A DNA stretch of 19,094 nt from Planctomycetaceae bacterium (GTDB taxonomy: Bacteria; Planctomycetota; Planctomycetia; Pirellulales; PALSA-1355). Position numbers and translations under genes: made by a program. The DNA lies in contig SXHT01000158.1 of assembly GCA_005773095.1 (NCBI GenBank), positions 1 through 19,094 on the forward strand, in the 5' to 3' direction. Shown in pieces: positions 6,724-14,442 of this stretch. Every line of letters begins with the position of its first letter. Within the stretch, counting starts at the first letter, position 1. The notes under the pieces were generated by a model. That model saw nothing but the letters and a program-made list of their open reading frames with translations, ran no database searches and was not told the DNA's origin.

Positions 6724-7710
6724 CTAATCGTCGCGATCAATCGTTTGCTCTCTTCGAACCCTCTCCAGATCCGCATCGACCATCATGGCCACCAGCTCGT
6801 CGAACGCGATGCGAGGCCGCCAGCCAAGCTTTTCTCGGGCCTTGGAGGCGTCGCCACGGAGCGTATTGACATCGGCAGGACGCAACAGCGCGGGATCGAC
6901 TTCAACGTGATCCTGCCAATTCAAGCCCGCGCGGGCAAAGGCTTTTTCCAGCAGTTCACGAACCGAGTGTTTCACGCCCGTGGCGACCACAAAATCCTCC
7001 GGCGTTGATTGTGAGAGCATCATCCACATGGCCTCGACGTAATCGCCGGCGAATCCCCAGTCTCGCTGGGAGTCGAGATTGCCCATGCGGAGTTTTTCTT
7101 GCACTCCGAACTTGATTCGTGCCACGCCATCGCTGACCTTGCGAGTTACAAACTCGATGCCGCGCAGGGGCGATTCGTGGTTGAACAAGATGCCCGAGAC
7201 GGCGAACATTCCGTAACTTTCGCGATAGTTGACGGTAATCCAATGCCCGTACGCCTTGGCGACGCCGTAAGGACTGCGGGGCCAAAACGGTGTGTTCTCG
7301 GTCTGCGGCTCCTGGCGTACGCGGCCAAACATTTCGCTGCTGCTGGCCTGGTAAAAGCGGATTGTGGGATCGACCAGCCGAATGGCTTCCAGCACGCGGG
7401 TGACGCCCAGTGCCGTGAACTCGGCGGTCAGCATGGGCTGCACGAAGCTCGTGGGCACAAAGGTTTGGGCGGCCAGATTGTAGACCTCGCTGGGCTGAAC
7501 GGTCTTGAGCAAGGTGACGAGCGAAAGCTGATCGAGCAGGTCGGCCTGATGCAGGTGCAGGCGATGCTGGATGGTGGTCAATCGCTCGAAGCTGCCGGTG
7601 CTGGCGCGGCGCACCATGCCATGCACTTCATAACCTTTGCCGAGCAGAAACCGCGCAAGATAGGCGCCGTCTTGGCCAGTGATGCCGGTAATCAGTGCGC
7701 GGGGAGGCAT
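6724..7710 (-). CDS. gmd: GDP-mannose 4,6-dehydratase
   Basis: This short-chain dehydrogenase/reductase converts GDP-D-mannose to GDP-4-keto-6-deoxy-D-mannose, the precursor of GDP-fucose, GDP-rhamnose and related sugars for cell-surface glycans. The 328-residue protein has the NADP-binding motif GITGQDG (9-15), the subfamily signature GMVRRAST (31-38), the catalytic triad S/E in SSSEMFG (123-129) and Y148-x3-K152 in YGVAK, then NHESPLRG (177-184) and the RPADVNTLRGD block (277-287), all diagnostic of Gmd. Length is close to the usual 320-370. Start ATG 7710 has no strong ribosome-binding site. No fucose synthase (wcaG/fcl) or rhamnose-forming reductase is next to it, so the end product is not defined here. 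It follows gyrA by 95 bases on the same strand and may be co-transcribed. Confidence 0.95.
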   Translation of the reverse strand: MPPRALITGITGQDGAYLARFLLGKGYEVHGMVRRASTGSFERLTTIQHRLHLHQADLLDQLSLVTLLKTVQPSEVYNLAAQTFVPTSFVQPMLTAEFTALGVTRVLEAIRLVDPTIRFYQASSSEMFGRVRQEPQTENTPFWPRSPYGVAKAYGHWITVNYRESYGMFAVSGILFNHESPLRGIEFVTRKVSDGVARIKFGVQEKLRMGNLDSQRDWGFAGDYVEAMWMMLSQSTPEDFVVATGVKHSVRELLEKAFARAGLNWQDHVEVDPALLRPADVNTLRGDASKAREKLGWRPRIAFDELVAMMVDADLERVRREQTIDRDD

Positions 7711-7805
7711 GGGTGGTTTTCAGTCTCAGGGGGGGCCTGATCGACAGGCACAGCCCGTTTGTCGAAAGCGGCGGTCATTCGCTGTAGCCTGCCGTCGAAT
7801 CCGAA

Positions 7806-10547
7806 CTATTGCGATGTGCCATTTCCCTCCTCGTCCTTGGGCACCCGCACCACGGCAGCCACGGCGTCCCCCTCGTCGAGGCTCATGATTCTGACGCCTT
7901 GCGTGTTGCGGCCGATCACGCTGATTTCGCGCACCAGGAAACGCTGCAGTTTCCCCCGGGCCGTCATCACCAGCACTTCGTCGTCGTCGCGCACGGCCAC
8001 GCTGCCGATCACCGGGCCATTGCGATCGGTCGCCTTGATGTCGCGAACGCCCTGGCCCCCGCGCCGCTGCGTGCGATACCGCTGCGAGGACGAGGAATCC
8101 TCGCTTTCCGATTCCGCTTCTTCCTCCCCGGGCGTTGGCACATCGACGATTTCCTCGTCTCGGGCTTCTTCCTCCCCGGGCAATTCGCTGGCTGACACCT
8201 GCGCCTCGTTGGGGCCAAAGAACGTCCGTTTTCCGTAGCCTTTTTCGCACACGGTCAGCAGTGTGGCCTCGGGGTCGGCCACCACCATGCCCACCAGCTC
8301 GTCACCGGAGGTTAGTCGGATGCCCTTGACGCCGCTCGTGTTGCGGCCCATGGAGCGGGCGTCGGTTTCACTGAAGCGAATCGCCTTTCCGCGCGCCGTC
8401 GAGAGCACGACCTCGTCGCCGGACTTCGCGATCACCACATCCACCAACTCGTCGTCTTCCTTGAGTTTGATGGCAATGATTCCGCCGCGCGTCGGCCGCC
8501 CGTATTGACTGAGCAACGTCTTCTTGATCAGGCCGCGGCGCGGGGCCATCATCAGGAAATGGCCGGGGGTGCCAAAATCGCGTACCGCGCGGCAGTCGGC
8601 AACGGTCTCGCCTTCGGAGAAATTCAGCAGATTGACCACGGCCCGGCCACGGCTTTCGCGGCTAAGCTGCGGCAGATCATACACCTTCTGCCAATACACC
8701 TTGCCCTTGTTAGTGAAGAACAACAGGTAATCGTGGGTGCTGGCGGCGAAGACATGCCGGATCGGGTCTTCGTCCTCGGTTTTGGCTCCCTTGAGCCCTT
8801 TGCCGCCGCGATGCTGGGCCCGATAGATGCTCGCCGGCGTCCGCTTGATGTAGCCATGGGTGCTGATCGTGACGACCATCGTCTCTTCTTCGATGAGGTC
8901 GGCAATGTCGATGGTGCCGATCTCCTCGCCGCTAATCTCGGTGCGGCGCTCGTCGGCGTATTTGCGTCGGATCTCCAGACAATCGTCACGAATGATCGCC
9001 AGAATGTTTTTCTCGTCGGAAAGGATTCGCAGATACTCGACGATTTCAACCAGCAGTTCGCGAAATTCACCGCCGAGTTTTTCTTGCTCCAAGTTGACCA
9101 GCTGACCCAACGTCATCTTGAGGATCGCCTCGGACTGCACCGCGGTCAGCGTGTAGTTTTGGCTGATGCCGCGCTCCGACTGGAAGTTGGCAAAACCCTC
9201 GTCGCCAAGCGCGCGTTGCATCAGGGCTGATGGGCATTCGATCCCCATCAATCGAGCCTTGGCCTCGGCTTGGGTCTTGCTGCCGCGGATCACGCGAATC
9301 ACTTCCTCGATATTCGCGTGAGCCAGCAGCAGACCTTCCACCGTGTGCTTGCGCTGCCGCGCCCTTGCGAGCAGAAACTGCGTGCGGCGGCGAATCACGA
9401 CGCGGCGATGACGGATGAACTCCTCGATCATCGCCTTGTAAGACATCACCCGCGGTTTGCCATCCACCAGCGCCAGGAAGATGATCGAGAAGGTGTCTTG
9501 CAGCGGCGTGTGCTGATAAAGCTGATTGAGCACGATCTCCGGGTCGGCATCCTTCTTGAGCTCCAGCACCAGCCGCACGGGTTCTTTCAGATCGCTTTCG
9601 TTGCGCGAGGCCGAGACGCCCTTGACTTTGTCCTCGTTCACGGCGTCAGCAATCTTCTGTTCGACGGGATCGCGTGCCTGCTGGTAAGGAATCTCGCTGA
9701 TGACGATCCGCAGTCGACCTTTACCATGCTCTTCCACGCGAGTACGGGATCGCAACACGACATTGCCGCGCCCCGTGTGGTAGGCACGGCGGATGCCGCT
9801 GCGTCCCATGATCAGGCCGCCGGTCGGAAAGTCAGGGCCTGGGCAGATTTCGAGCAGCTCGTCGACCGATACCTCCGGTTCGTCGATGACTTTGACGATG
9901 GAGTCGCAGACCTCGCCCAAATTGAGCGGCGGTATCGAAGTAGCCATGCCCACCGCGATGCCCTGCGACCCGTTCACCAACAAATTCGGAAAACGCGAAG
10001 GCAGGACGGTCGGCTCCGTCCCCTTTTCGTCGTACGTGGGGGCGAAGTCGACGGTGTCCATCTTGTAATCTTCGAGCATCATCGCGGAGATGGCCGACTG
10101 CCGCGCCTCGGTGTACCGCATGGCCGCCGGAGGCAGGCCCGCCACGCTGCCGAAGTTTCCCTGCTTGAAGATCAGTGGATATCGCGTGTTCCACTCTTGC
10201 GCGAGCCGCACCAGCGTGGGATAGATCGCCTGATCGCCGTGCGGATGATAGCGCTTCATCGTCTCGCCGACGATGCCCGCGCATTTGCTGGTCGTTGCGC
10301 CGGGTGTGAGATTGAGGTCCTGCATCGCTACCAAGATGCGTCGCTGCGAAGGCTTGAGGCCGTCGCGCACATCGGGCAGCGCCCGGCTGACGATTACGCT
10401 CATGGCGTACGTCAAGTAGCTGTCCTTGAGTTCTTCCTCGATCGGAAGGTCGATCAGCTTGCCGCCGAAAATGTCAATCGACGGGGAAAGATCCGAGGGA
10501 CGTTGTGTTTCGTCCGCTTCGCCAGTATCGTTCGTCTCGTCGGCCAC
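7806..10547 (-). CDS. gyrA: DNA gyrase subunit A, with atypical quinolone-contact residues and an acidic insertion
   Basis: GyrA breaks and rejoins DNA for negative supercoiling with GyrB, which is not in the window. The 913-residue protein has the winged-helix domain with HPHGD (101-105) and catalytic R144-Y145 in AAMRYTEAR, then the tower and coiled-coil regions, and a C-terminal beta-propeller with a GyrA box QHRGGKG (578-584; canonical QRRGGKG), which supports gyrase rather than topoisomerase IV. Oddities: the positions equivalent to E. coli Ser83 and Asp87 are Q106 and P110 (HGDQAIYP). The usual acidic loop before AAMRY is AGLPP. Residues about 780-822 form an acidic, Ser-rich insertion just before the last propeller motif QRRGGQGVRDI. 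The start ATG 10547 lies about 145 bases downstream of a candidate promoter. Whether the organism has a second GyrA/ParC cannot be told from here. Confidence 0.96.
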   Translation of the reverse strand: MADETNDTGEADETQRPSDLSPSIDIFGGKLIDLPIEEELKDSYLTYAMSVIVSRALPDVRDGLKPSQRRILVAMQDLNLTPGATTSKCAGIVGETMKRYHPHGDQAIYPTLVRLAQEWNTRYPLIFKQGNFGSVAGLPPAAMRYTEARQSAISAMMLEDYKMDTVDFAPTYDEKGTEPTVLPSRFPNLLVNGSQGIAVGMATSIPPLNLGEVCDSIVKVIDEPEVSVDELLEICPGPDFPTGGLIMGRSGIRRAYHTGRGNVVLRSRTRVEEHGKGRLRIVISEIPYQQARDPVEQKIADAVNEDKVKGVSASRNESDLKEPVRLVLELKKDADPEIVLNQLYQHTPLQDTFSIIFLALVDGKPRVMSYKAMIEEFIRHRRVVIRRRTQFLLARARQRKHTVEGLLLAHANIEEVIRVIRGSKTQAEAKARLMGIECPSALMQRALGDEGFANFQSERGISQNYTLTAVQSEAILKMTLGQLVNLEQEKLGGEFRELLVEIVEYLRILSDEKNILAIIRDDCLEIRRKYADERRTEISGEEIGTIDIADLIEEETMVVTISTHGYIKRTPASIYRAQHRGGKGLKGAKTEDEDPIRHVFAASTHDYLLFFTNKGKVYWQKVYDLPQLSRESRGRAVVNLLNFSEGETVADCRAVRDFGTPGHFLMMAPRRGLIKKTLLSQYGRPTRGGIIAIKLKEDDELVDVVIAKSGDEVVLSTARGKAIRFSETDARSMGRNTSGVKGIRLTSGDELVGMVVADPEATLLTVCEKGYGKRTFFGPNEAQVSASELPGEEEARDEEIVDVPTPGEEEAESESEDSSSSQRYRTQRRGGQGVRDIKATDRNGPVIGSVAVRDDDEVLVMTARGKLQRFLVREISVIGRNTQGVRIMSLDEGDAVAAVVRVPKDEEGNGTSQ
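8116..8181. repeat. 18-bp direct repeat inside the acidic insertion of gyrA
   Basis: GCTTCTTCCTCCCCGGGC occurs at 8116-8133 and again at 8164-8181. The period of 48 bases is exactly 16 codons, so the frame is kept; both copies encode PGEEEA-type acidic sequence on the - strand. This suggests expansion by duplication. Confidence 0.8.
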
Positions 10548-10579
10548 CGATGATCCTTTCGACTGGAGCGTTTCGCGGT

Positions 10580-10682
10580 CCCAGGCTCAGCCGGAAAACC
10601 CATGATCTTCATGCCCCTGCCTCGCGATTCTGCAGGCACAGCCTGCAGGGCAGCAGCTCCCCAGGCAGAGCCGGGGAACGAG
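10580..10682. repeat. Cluster of three CCCAGGC/CTGCAGGC palindromes in the gyrA leader
   Basis: Three imperfect palindromes stand in a row: CCCAGGCTCAGCCGG (10580-10594, degenerate), CTGCAGGC-ACA-GCCTGCAG (10630-10648, perfect 8-bp arms) and CCCCAGGCAGAGCCGGGG (10659-10676) followed by AACGAG. The sequence around them (CCCCTGCCTCGCGATTCTGC) resembles, from memory, a dispersed repeat of Pirellulales genomes built on TTCCCAGGCAGAGCCTGGGAA. The copies here have decayed. Confidence 0.65.
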
Positions 10683-10700
10683 CGTCTACGGTCAACCGGC

Positions 10701-10729
10701 AATATACCCTTTGCGGGGAGTCTGAGCAA
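10701..10729 (-). promoter_or_regulatory. Candidate sigma70-like promoter of gyrA
   Basis: Read on the - strand, TTGCTC (10724-10729) and TATATT (10701-10706) are 17 bases apart. The -10 matches TATAAT at 5/6, the -35 matches TTGACA at 3/6. A start near 10694 would give a leader of about 147 bases containing the palindrome cluster. Confidence 0.45.
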
Positions 10730-10874
10730 TTGGCCCAAGCGATCAAATCCGTTGCGCAAACTCTTTCAGGACATTAAGTTGCGAACTGACGCCGAGAAGC
10801 ACCCCAGACCGCCTGGCGGCAGCCAGCCGTGGCAGGAAATCACCGCCGAAAAGCCGGCGCTTGCGCCTGGAAAA

Positions 10875-13061
10875 CTAACGCGCTTCGGCGCCGTTTTTTG
10901 CCGCCAGGGAATCATCAATCCAGCCAAGTTGGATCAGACGCTGCACGAGTCGCCTGGCGATCGGCGCCGCGGCTTTCGTCCCCTCACCGCCATGCTCAAG
11001 CGCCACCGCAAAGGCAATCCGCGGCGCCTCGGCTGGCACATAGCCGGCGCACCAGGCGTGGTCGGCTTGCTGGCCAGACACTTCGCCAGTGGCCGCAAGG
11101 CCCGCAATCGATACGCCATCGATCGCCAGCGCGTCATGTCCCGCGCCTTCATCGTCGGCGACCGCATGGTAGAGCGCGTCGCGCACCACGGCCAGTGAGC
11201 CGGTGCCGGCGACCGCAGGGACCGCCGGGCTGGCAGACGCGCCCCCTCGCACCAGACGTGGTGTCGGTAATCTTCCCCCACTGGCGATTGCCGCCATCGC
11301 CCGGGCCAATTGCAATGGCGTGGCGGTGAAACTTCCCTGACCCAGCGCAAGCAGCTGGGCCTCACCCATTTCGTATTCGCGCGGCGCTCCCTTGGCCGGC
11401 GCGATCGGTTTCGGTAACGAACCTCTGGCTACCTTGTCCAGCTCAATTCCTGTGGCGCTGCGAAATCCAAATCGCACGGCCTGCTCGAGCATCGCGTCGA
11501 TCCCTGTTACTCCGGCGTAGCGGGAAAAAAAGACCGTGCAGTTGCAGGCAATCGCCTGGGACAGCGTGACTTCTCCGTGACCGACACCTTGCCGGCGGTA
11601 AATCTTGCAGCACAGACCGTCGGGATCGCGCAAAAAGCCTTCGCATGGAAAGGCTGCCTGTGCCGGTACGCGATTCGACTCCAACATGGCAACTGCGATA
11701 AACGGTTGGGCTAACTCGCCTGGCGGCAAGGCCATGCGACAGGCGCGGTCGAACATGGGCCGGCCGGCATCGGTTAGCGATTTGTGAATGGCGTCGTTAT
11801 TTGCCAGCGCGAAAGCATTCGGATCAAATCGCGGCGCCGAGGCCAGTGCGAGCAGATCACCGTCCTCAATGTCGAGCACCACGATCGCTCCTCCGCGCGC
11901 ATGCCGATTGCAAAGCAGCGCTCGATCGAGCAGCGCTTCCGCCGCCTGCTGGCAGGGGAGATCGAGCGTCAGCCGGACATCCCGGCCGTGGCTGGCTGGT
12001 CGCAGGGTGGTGGTGGAAATCAATTGCCCGCGGCGATCGGTATTTTCAACGGCATCGCCGGATCGACCGGCGAGACTCGATTCGCAGACGTGCTCAAGCC
12101 CGAGCACGCCCATCCAGGCGTCGGGAGCCGGTTGCGTGGGAGTTTCTCCTGGCGGTTGTTCGTTTGCCCCCTTCCGGCGCAACTCTGGCGCGCGCAAGGG
12201 ACTCCCGGCCTCCTTGCCTAGATGCCCCACCACGTTCGCCGCCAGTTTCCCGCCAGGATAGGTGCGACGCGGCACTTCCAGCACTCGCACTCCCGGATAG
12301 CGATCCGCATGATCGCGAATTTCATCGGCGACATGCCTCGGCAGGTTCTCCACGACGATGTGGTAGTCGACCTGCTCTTTGACGATCACGCCTTCCCATC
12401 CCGCTTCTTCGGGGGTGCCTAACGCCCGCAGCGCGTCGGGCAGGTTGGCGGCCACATTCCACCACGGCGCGCGCGCGGAGGTTGGTTCCGGCCGGGGTTC
12501 CAGTCGCTCGTTCTGGAAGCGTTCCCAGCGCCGCTGGTTCACGCTCGCGGACAGCATCTCCACGCGATTCTCGATACGAGCAACGCGAGCGTCCCAGGCC
12601 TCGGTGGTCAGCCCGGAAAGCCTGGCAAGTCTTCGATTCAAGTCGGTCAACTGGCTGCGAAGCCTATTGATCGCGGGATCCATCCGCTCGCGAATTCTCC
12701 GTTGGCTCCTGGGCAATTGCAGACGAGCTTGCTGGCGAAGCCAGGCCTCGTCGGGCGTCTGTTGCAAGTAGCGATAATGAACCGCCAGGGCCAGCAGGCG
12801 CACATCCGCGGCGATGGGAGTTCCGTCGCGCGCAAGAATCCGACCTCGCACGGCCGGCAGCACGATCTCGCGACGTAATGGCTTGAGCGCCTCGGCACGA
12901 AACGAAGCGCCATAGCGCCATTCGAGTTGAGCGGCGCGGGCGATGATTGCGATCCAGAACAAAACGAAGATTCCGGCAAGCATGCGCAATCGGCGCCGTG
13001 GATCGACCGTTGGCGCGGTTTCAACCTGCGGCGCGAATTGTTGCCAGTAAGCGTGGTTCAT
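10875..13061 (-). CDS. PBP2-family penicillin-binding protein lacking all three catalytic motifs (pseudoenzyme)
   Basis: The 728-residue protein has the PBP2/class B layout: a membrane anchor (about 27-44), the pedestal start VRGRILARDGTPIA (71-84), a long helical insert (about 105-190), VPRRTYPGGKLAANVVGHLG (263-282), GVLGLEHVCESSLAG (318-332), then the transpeptidase domain from LTLDLPCQQ (364). Scaffold landmarks GGAIVVLDIEDGDLLALAS, FDPNAF, GHGEVTLSQAI, ALGQGSFTATPLQLARAMAAIA and QQADHAW remain. But the SxxK motif reads E449-L-A-Q452 (PPGELAQP), SxN reads A505-C-N507, and KTG reads L655-A-A657. Without nucleophile and lysines, cross-linking and beta-lactam acylation are not expected. The ATG at 13061 is chosen because it directly precedes the anchor; upstream in-frame codons overlap mreB. 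It is the last gene of the mreB module, so a structural role in elongation is inferred. Confidence 0.9.
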   Translation of the reverse strand: MNHAYWQQFAPQVETAPTVDPRRRLRMLAGIFVLFWIAIIARAAQLEWRYGASFRAEALKPLRREIVLPAVRGRILARDGTPIAADVRLLALAVHYRYLQQTPDEAWLRQQARLQLPRSQRRIRERMDPAINRLRSQLTDLNRRLARLSGLTTEAWDARVARIENRVEMLSASVNQRRWERFQNERLEPRPEPTSARAPWWNVAANLPDALRALGTPEEAGWEGVIVKEQVDYHIVVENLPRHVADEIRDHADRYPGVRVLEVPRRTYPGGKLAANVVGHLGKEAGSPLRAPELRRKGANEQPPGETPTQPAPDAWMGVLGLEHVCESSLAGRSGDAVENTDRRGQLISTTTLRPASHGRDVRLTLDLPCQQAAEALLDRALLCNRHARGGAIVVLDIEDGDLLALASAPRFDPNAFALANNDAIHKSLTDAGRPMFDRACRMALPPGELAQPFIAVAMLESNRVPAQAAFPCEGFLRDPDGLCCKIYRRQGVGHGEVTLSQAIACNCTVFFSRYAGVTGIDAMLEQAVRFGFRSATGIELDKVARGSLPKPIAPAKGAPREYEMGEAQLLALGQGSFTATPLQLARAMAAIASGGRLPTPRLVRGGASASPAVPAVAGTGSLAVVRDALYHAVADDEGAGHDALAIDGVSIAGLAATGEVSGQQADHAWCAGYVPAEAPRIAFAVALEHGGEGTKAAAPIARRLVQRLIQLGWIDDSLAAKNGAEAR

Positions 13062-13126
13062 GGAGATCGCTGCCGGCGCGCCGGGAGGACGTTGCACTCC
13101 GGCCAGGAGTTTACACAAGCTAATCG

Positions 13127-14173
13127 TTAATTGTCGTCGCTTGATTCGAGGCTCAAGCGCCAGCGGTCGGCGTGTTCCAGGCAAACGAGCGTGCCGCGCG
13201 CGGTCGCGGTGAGTGGCTCTTCGTCGATCCGCGTGGGAACGCCGGTTCGCTCGCTTAAGAACCGGTCCATGGAACGCACGAGCGCTCCGCCGCCGCAGAG
13301 CACCATGCCGTTGTCCACAAGGTCGGAGGCCAGATCGATGGGCGTGTCGTCGATCGTTTGCTTAACGGCGTCGACGATCGTACGCAGCGGATCGGCCAGG
13401 GCTTCACGCAGCTCCTCGCTGGTGATCACGGCTTTGCGCGGCATATTGCCCGCCGTATCGATGCCGCGGACTTCGGCCGCCAATTCGTTGGCCAGCGGGT
13501 AGGCGCTGCCGATCTCCAGCCGAAGCTGCTCGGCGGCGGAGATGCCGACTCGCAGCGAATAGGTGCGCTTCAGATAATCGACGATCGCCCGATCCATCGC
13601 ATCGCCACCGACGCGCACGGATTGCCCCGCCACTTCGTCGCCAAGACTGAACACGGCCACGTCGGTGGTGCCGCCGCCAATCTCGCAGACCATGCAGGCG
13701 ACCGGTTCGGACACGGGGAGTCCGACCCCGATTGCGGCGGCCTTGGCTTCGCTGATCAACAGCACCTGGCGAGCGCCGGCCCGATGCGCGCTGTTGTAGA
13801 CGGCGCGCTTCTCAACCGGTGTGATGCAGCCTGGCACCGTGACCAACACGCGCGGTTTGGTTCGCCAGCGGCTGCGCCGCGCCTTGCGAAAAAAGTAGCG
13901 CAGCATGGCCTCGCAAAGCTCGAAATTGGCGATCACCCCATCCTGGAGCGGTCGGACCACGCGTATCGACTGCGGCGTGCGTCCCAGCAATTGCCTTGCA
14001 AGTTGGCCAACAGCGCAACCCCCCGCCAGCACGCGCTGCGAGTCTTTCGCGATGGCAACGACCGAGGGCTCATTGAGAACAAGTCCTTCACCTGGCACGC
14101 CGATCAGCGTGTTGGCCGTGCCCAGGTCGATCGCCAGGTCGGAGCCCAGCAGTGAGTAGAACTTGGCAAGCAT
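13127..14173 (-). CDS. mreB: Rod-shape determining protein MreB
   Basis: MreB is the bacterial actin homologue that polymerises under the inner membrane and guides cell-wall synthesis. From ATG 14173 the protein has 348 residues, the usual length. It starts with a short amphipathic helix (LAKFYSLLGS) and DLAIDLGTANTLI (12-24, phosphate 1). ATP-binding continues with EIGGGTTDVAVFSLG (164-178, phosphate 2) and NGMVLCGGGALVRSMDRFL (288-306, adenosine motif). RTPQSIRVVRPLQDGVIANFE is typical. The catalytic-loop region reads SEAKAAAIGVGLPV where EEPMAAAIGAGLPV is usual, and the acidic C-terminal tail is longer. An in-frame GTG at 14216-14218, one base after the upstream stop, would add 15 residues without a better ribosome-binding site, so the ATG is preferred. 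The neighbours are the 66-residue membrane protein before it and the PBP-like gene after it. Confidence 0.95.
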   Translation of the reverse strand: MLAKFYSLLGSDLAIDLGTANTLIGVPGEGLVLNEPSVVAIAKDSQRVLAGGCAVGQLARQLLGRTPQSIRVVRPLQDGVIANFELCEAMLRYFFRKARRSRWRTKPRVLVTVPGCITPVEKRAVYNSAHRAGARQVLLISEAKAAAIGVGLPVSEPVACMVCEIGGGTTDVAVFSLGDEVAGQSVRVGGDAMDRAIVDYLKRTYSLRVGISAAEQLRLEIGSAYPLANELAAEVRGIDTAGNMPRKAVITSEELREALADPLRTIVDAVKQTIDDTPIDLASDLVDNGMVLCGGGALVRSMDRFLSERTGVPTRIDEEPLTATARGTLVCLEHADRWRLSLESSDDN

Positions 14174-14219
14174 CCGTGCTTGTGGGGTGATGGGTTTCGC
14201 GGTCGATCCTTCGACCACT

Positions 14220-14420
14220 TTACTGATACGTCGCCGCTTTGTAGTCCCAATTGTACGCGTTGAGTTCCGCCGACAGACAGATGCAGCCGATTATGATCGC
14301 CGTCAGTGCGAGCGCCAGCATCACCGTGTATATGTTGGCCCGCGGCTTTTGCACCACGACCGCATTCTGGGGTTCGGGCTGAGCTAACTCGGTGACGTCT
14401 TCAGCGAACGACATGCTCAT
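14220..14420 (-). CDS. Small single-span membrane protein in the mreB module
   Basis: I know no named family. The 66-residue product (ATG 14418-14420; a second in-frame ATG at 14412-14414 is equally possible) has an acidic, Pro-rich cytoplasmic-type N-terminus (about 1-28), one hydrophobic segment NIYTVMLALALTAIIIGCIC (29-48), and a short polar tail rich in Tyr and Asn (ELNAYNWDYKAATYQ). It lies 22 bases after the MreC-like gene and one base before the longest mreB frame, so it is surely in the operon. In position it takes the place where mreD would stand, but canonical MreD has five or six helices, so homology is unlikely. A role as a small partner of the MreB complex is a guess from position. 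Confidence 0.75.
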   Translation of the reverse strand: MSMSFAEDVTELAQPEPQNAVVVQKPRANIYTVMLALALTAIIIGCICLSAELNAYNWDYKAATYQ

Positions 14421-14442
14421 CTTTCGAGTTGCGGGTGTGCGA

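Larger units (their letters stand above)
10548..10874. other. Spacer between the PBP-like gene and gyrA
   Basis: This 327-base stretch has no convincing gene. It contains the candidate gyrA promoter (10701-10729), palindromic repeat debris (10580-10682) in what would be the gyrA leader, and a small GC hairpin (GGCGC/GCGCC, 10856-10867) shortly after the stop of the PBP-like gene that could contribute to termination. I see nothing else. Confidence 0.6.

Noticed and set aside
7711..7805. Promoter for gmd in the gyrA-gmd gap
   Set aside because: I found no pair of hexamers with acceptable spacing in these 95 bases.
9270..10553. 427-codon open frame antisense to gyrA
   Set aside because: It lies wholly opposite a convincing gyrA; GC-rich coding sequence commonly leaves long antisense frames open, and the translation has no recognisable motif.
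11706..11717. Possibility that the loss of SxxK is a frameshift or sequencing error
   Set aside because: The frame is unbroken, flanking PPG and PF residues are in register, and the other two motifs, about 160 and 610 bases away, are also changed.
13358..14155. 265-codon open frame antisense to mreB
   Set aside because: Same reason: shadow of a well-supported gene, with His/Asp/Arg-rich composition typical of such shadows.
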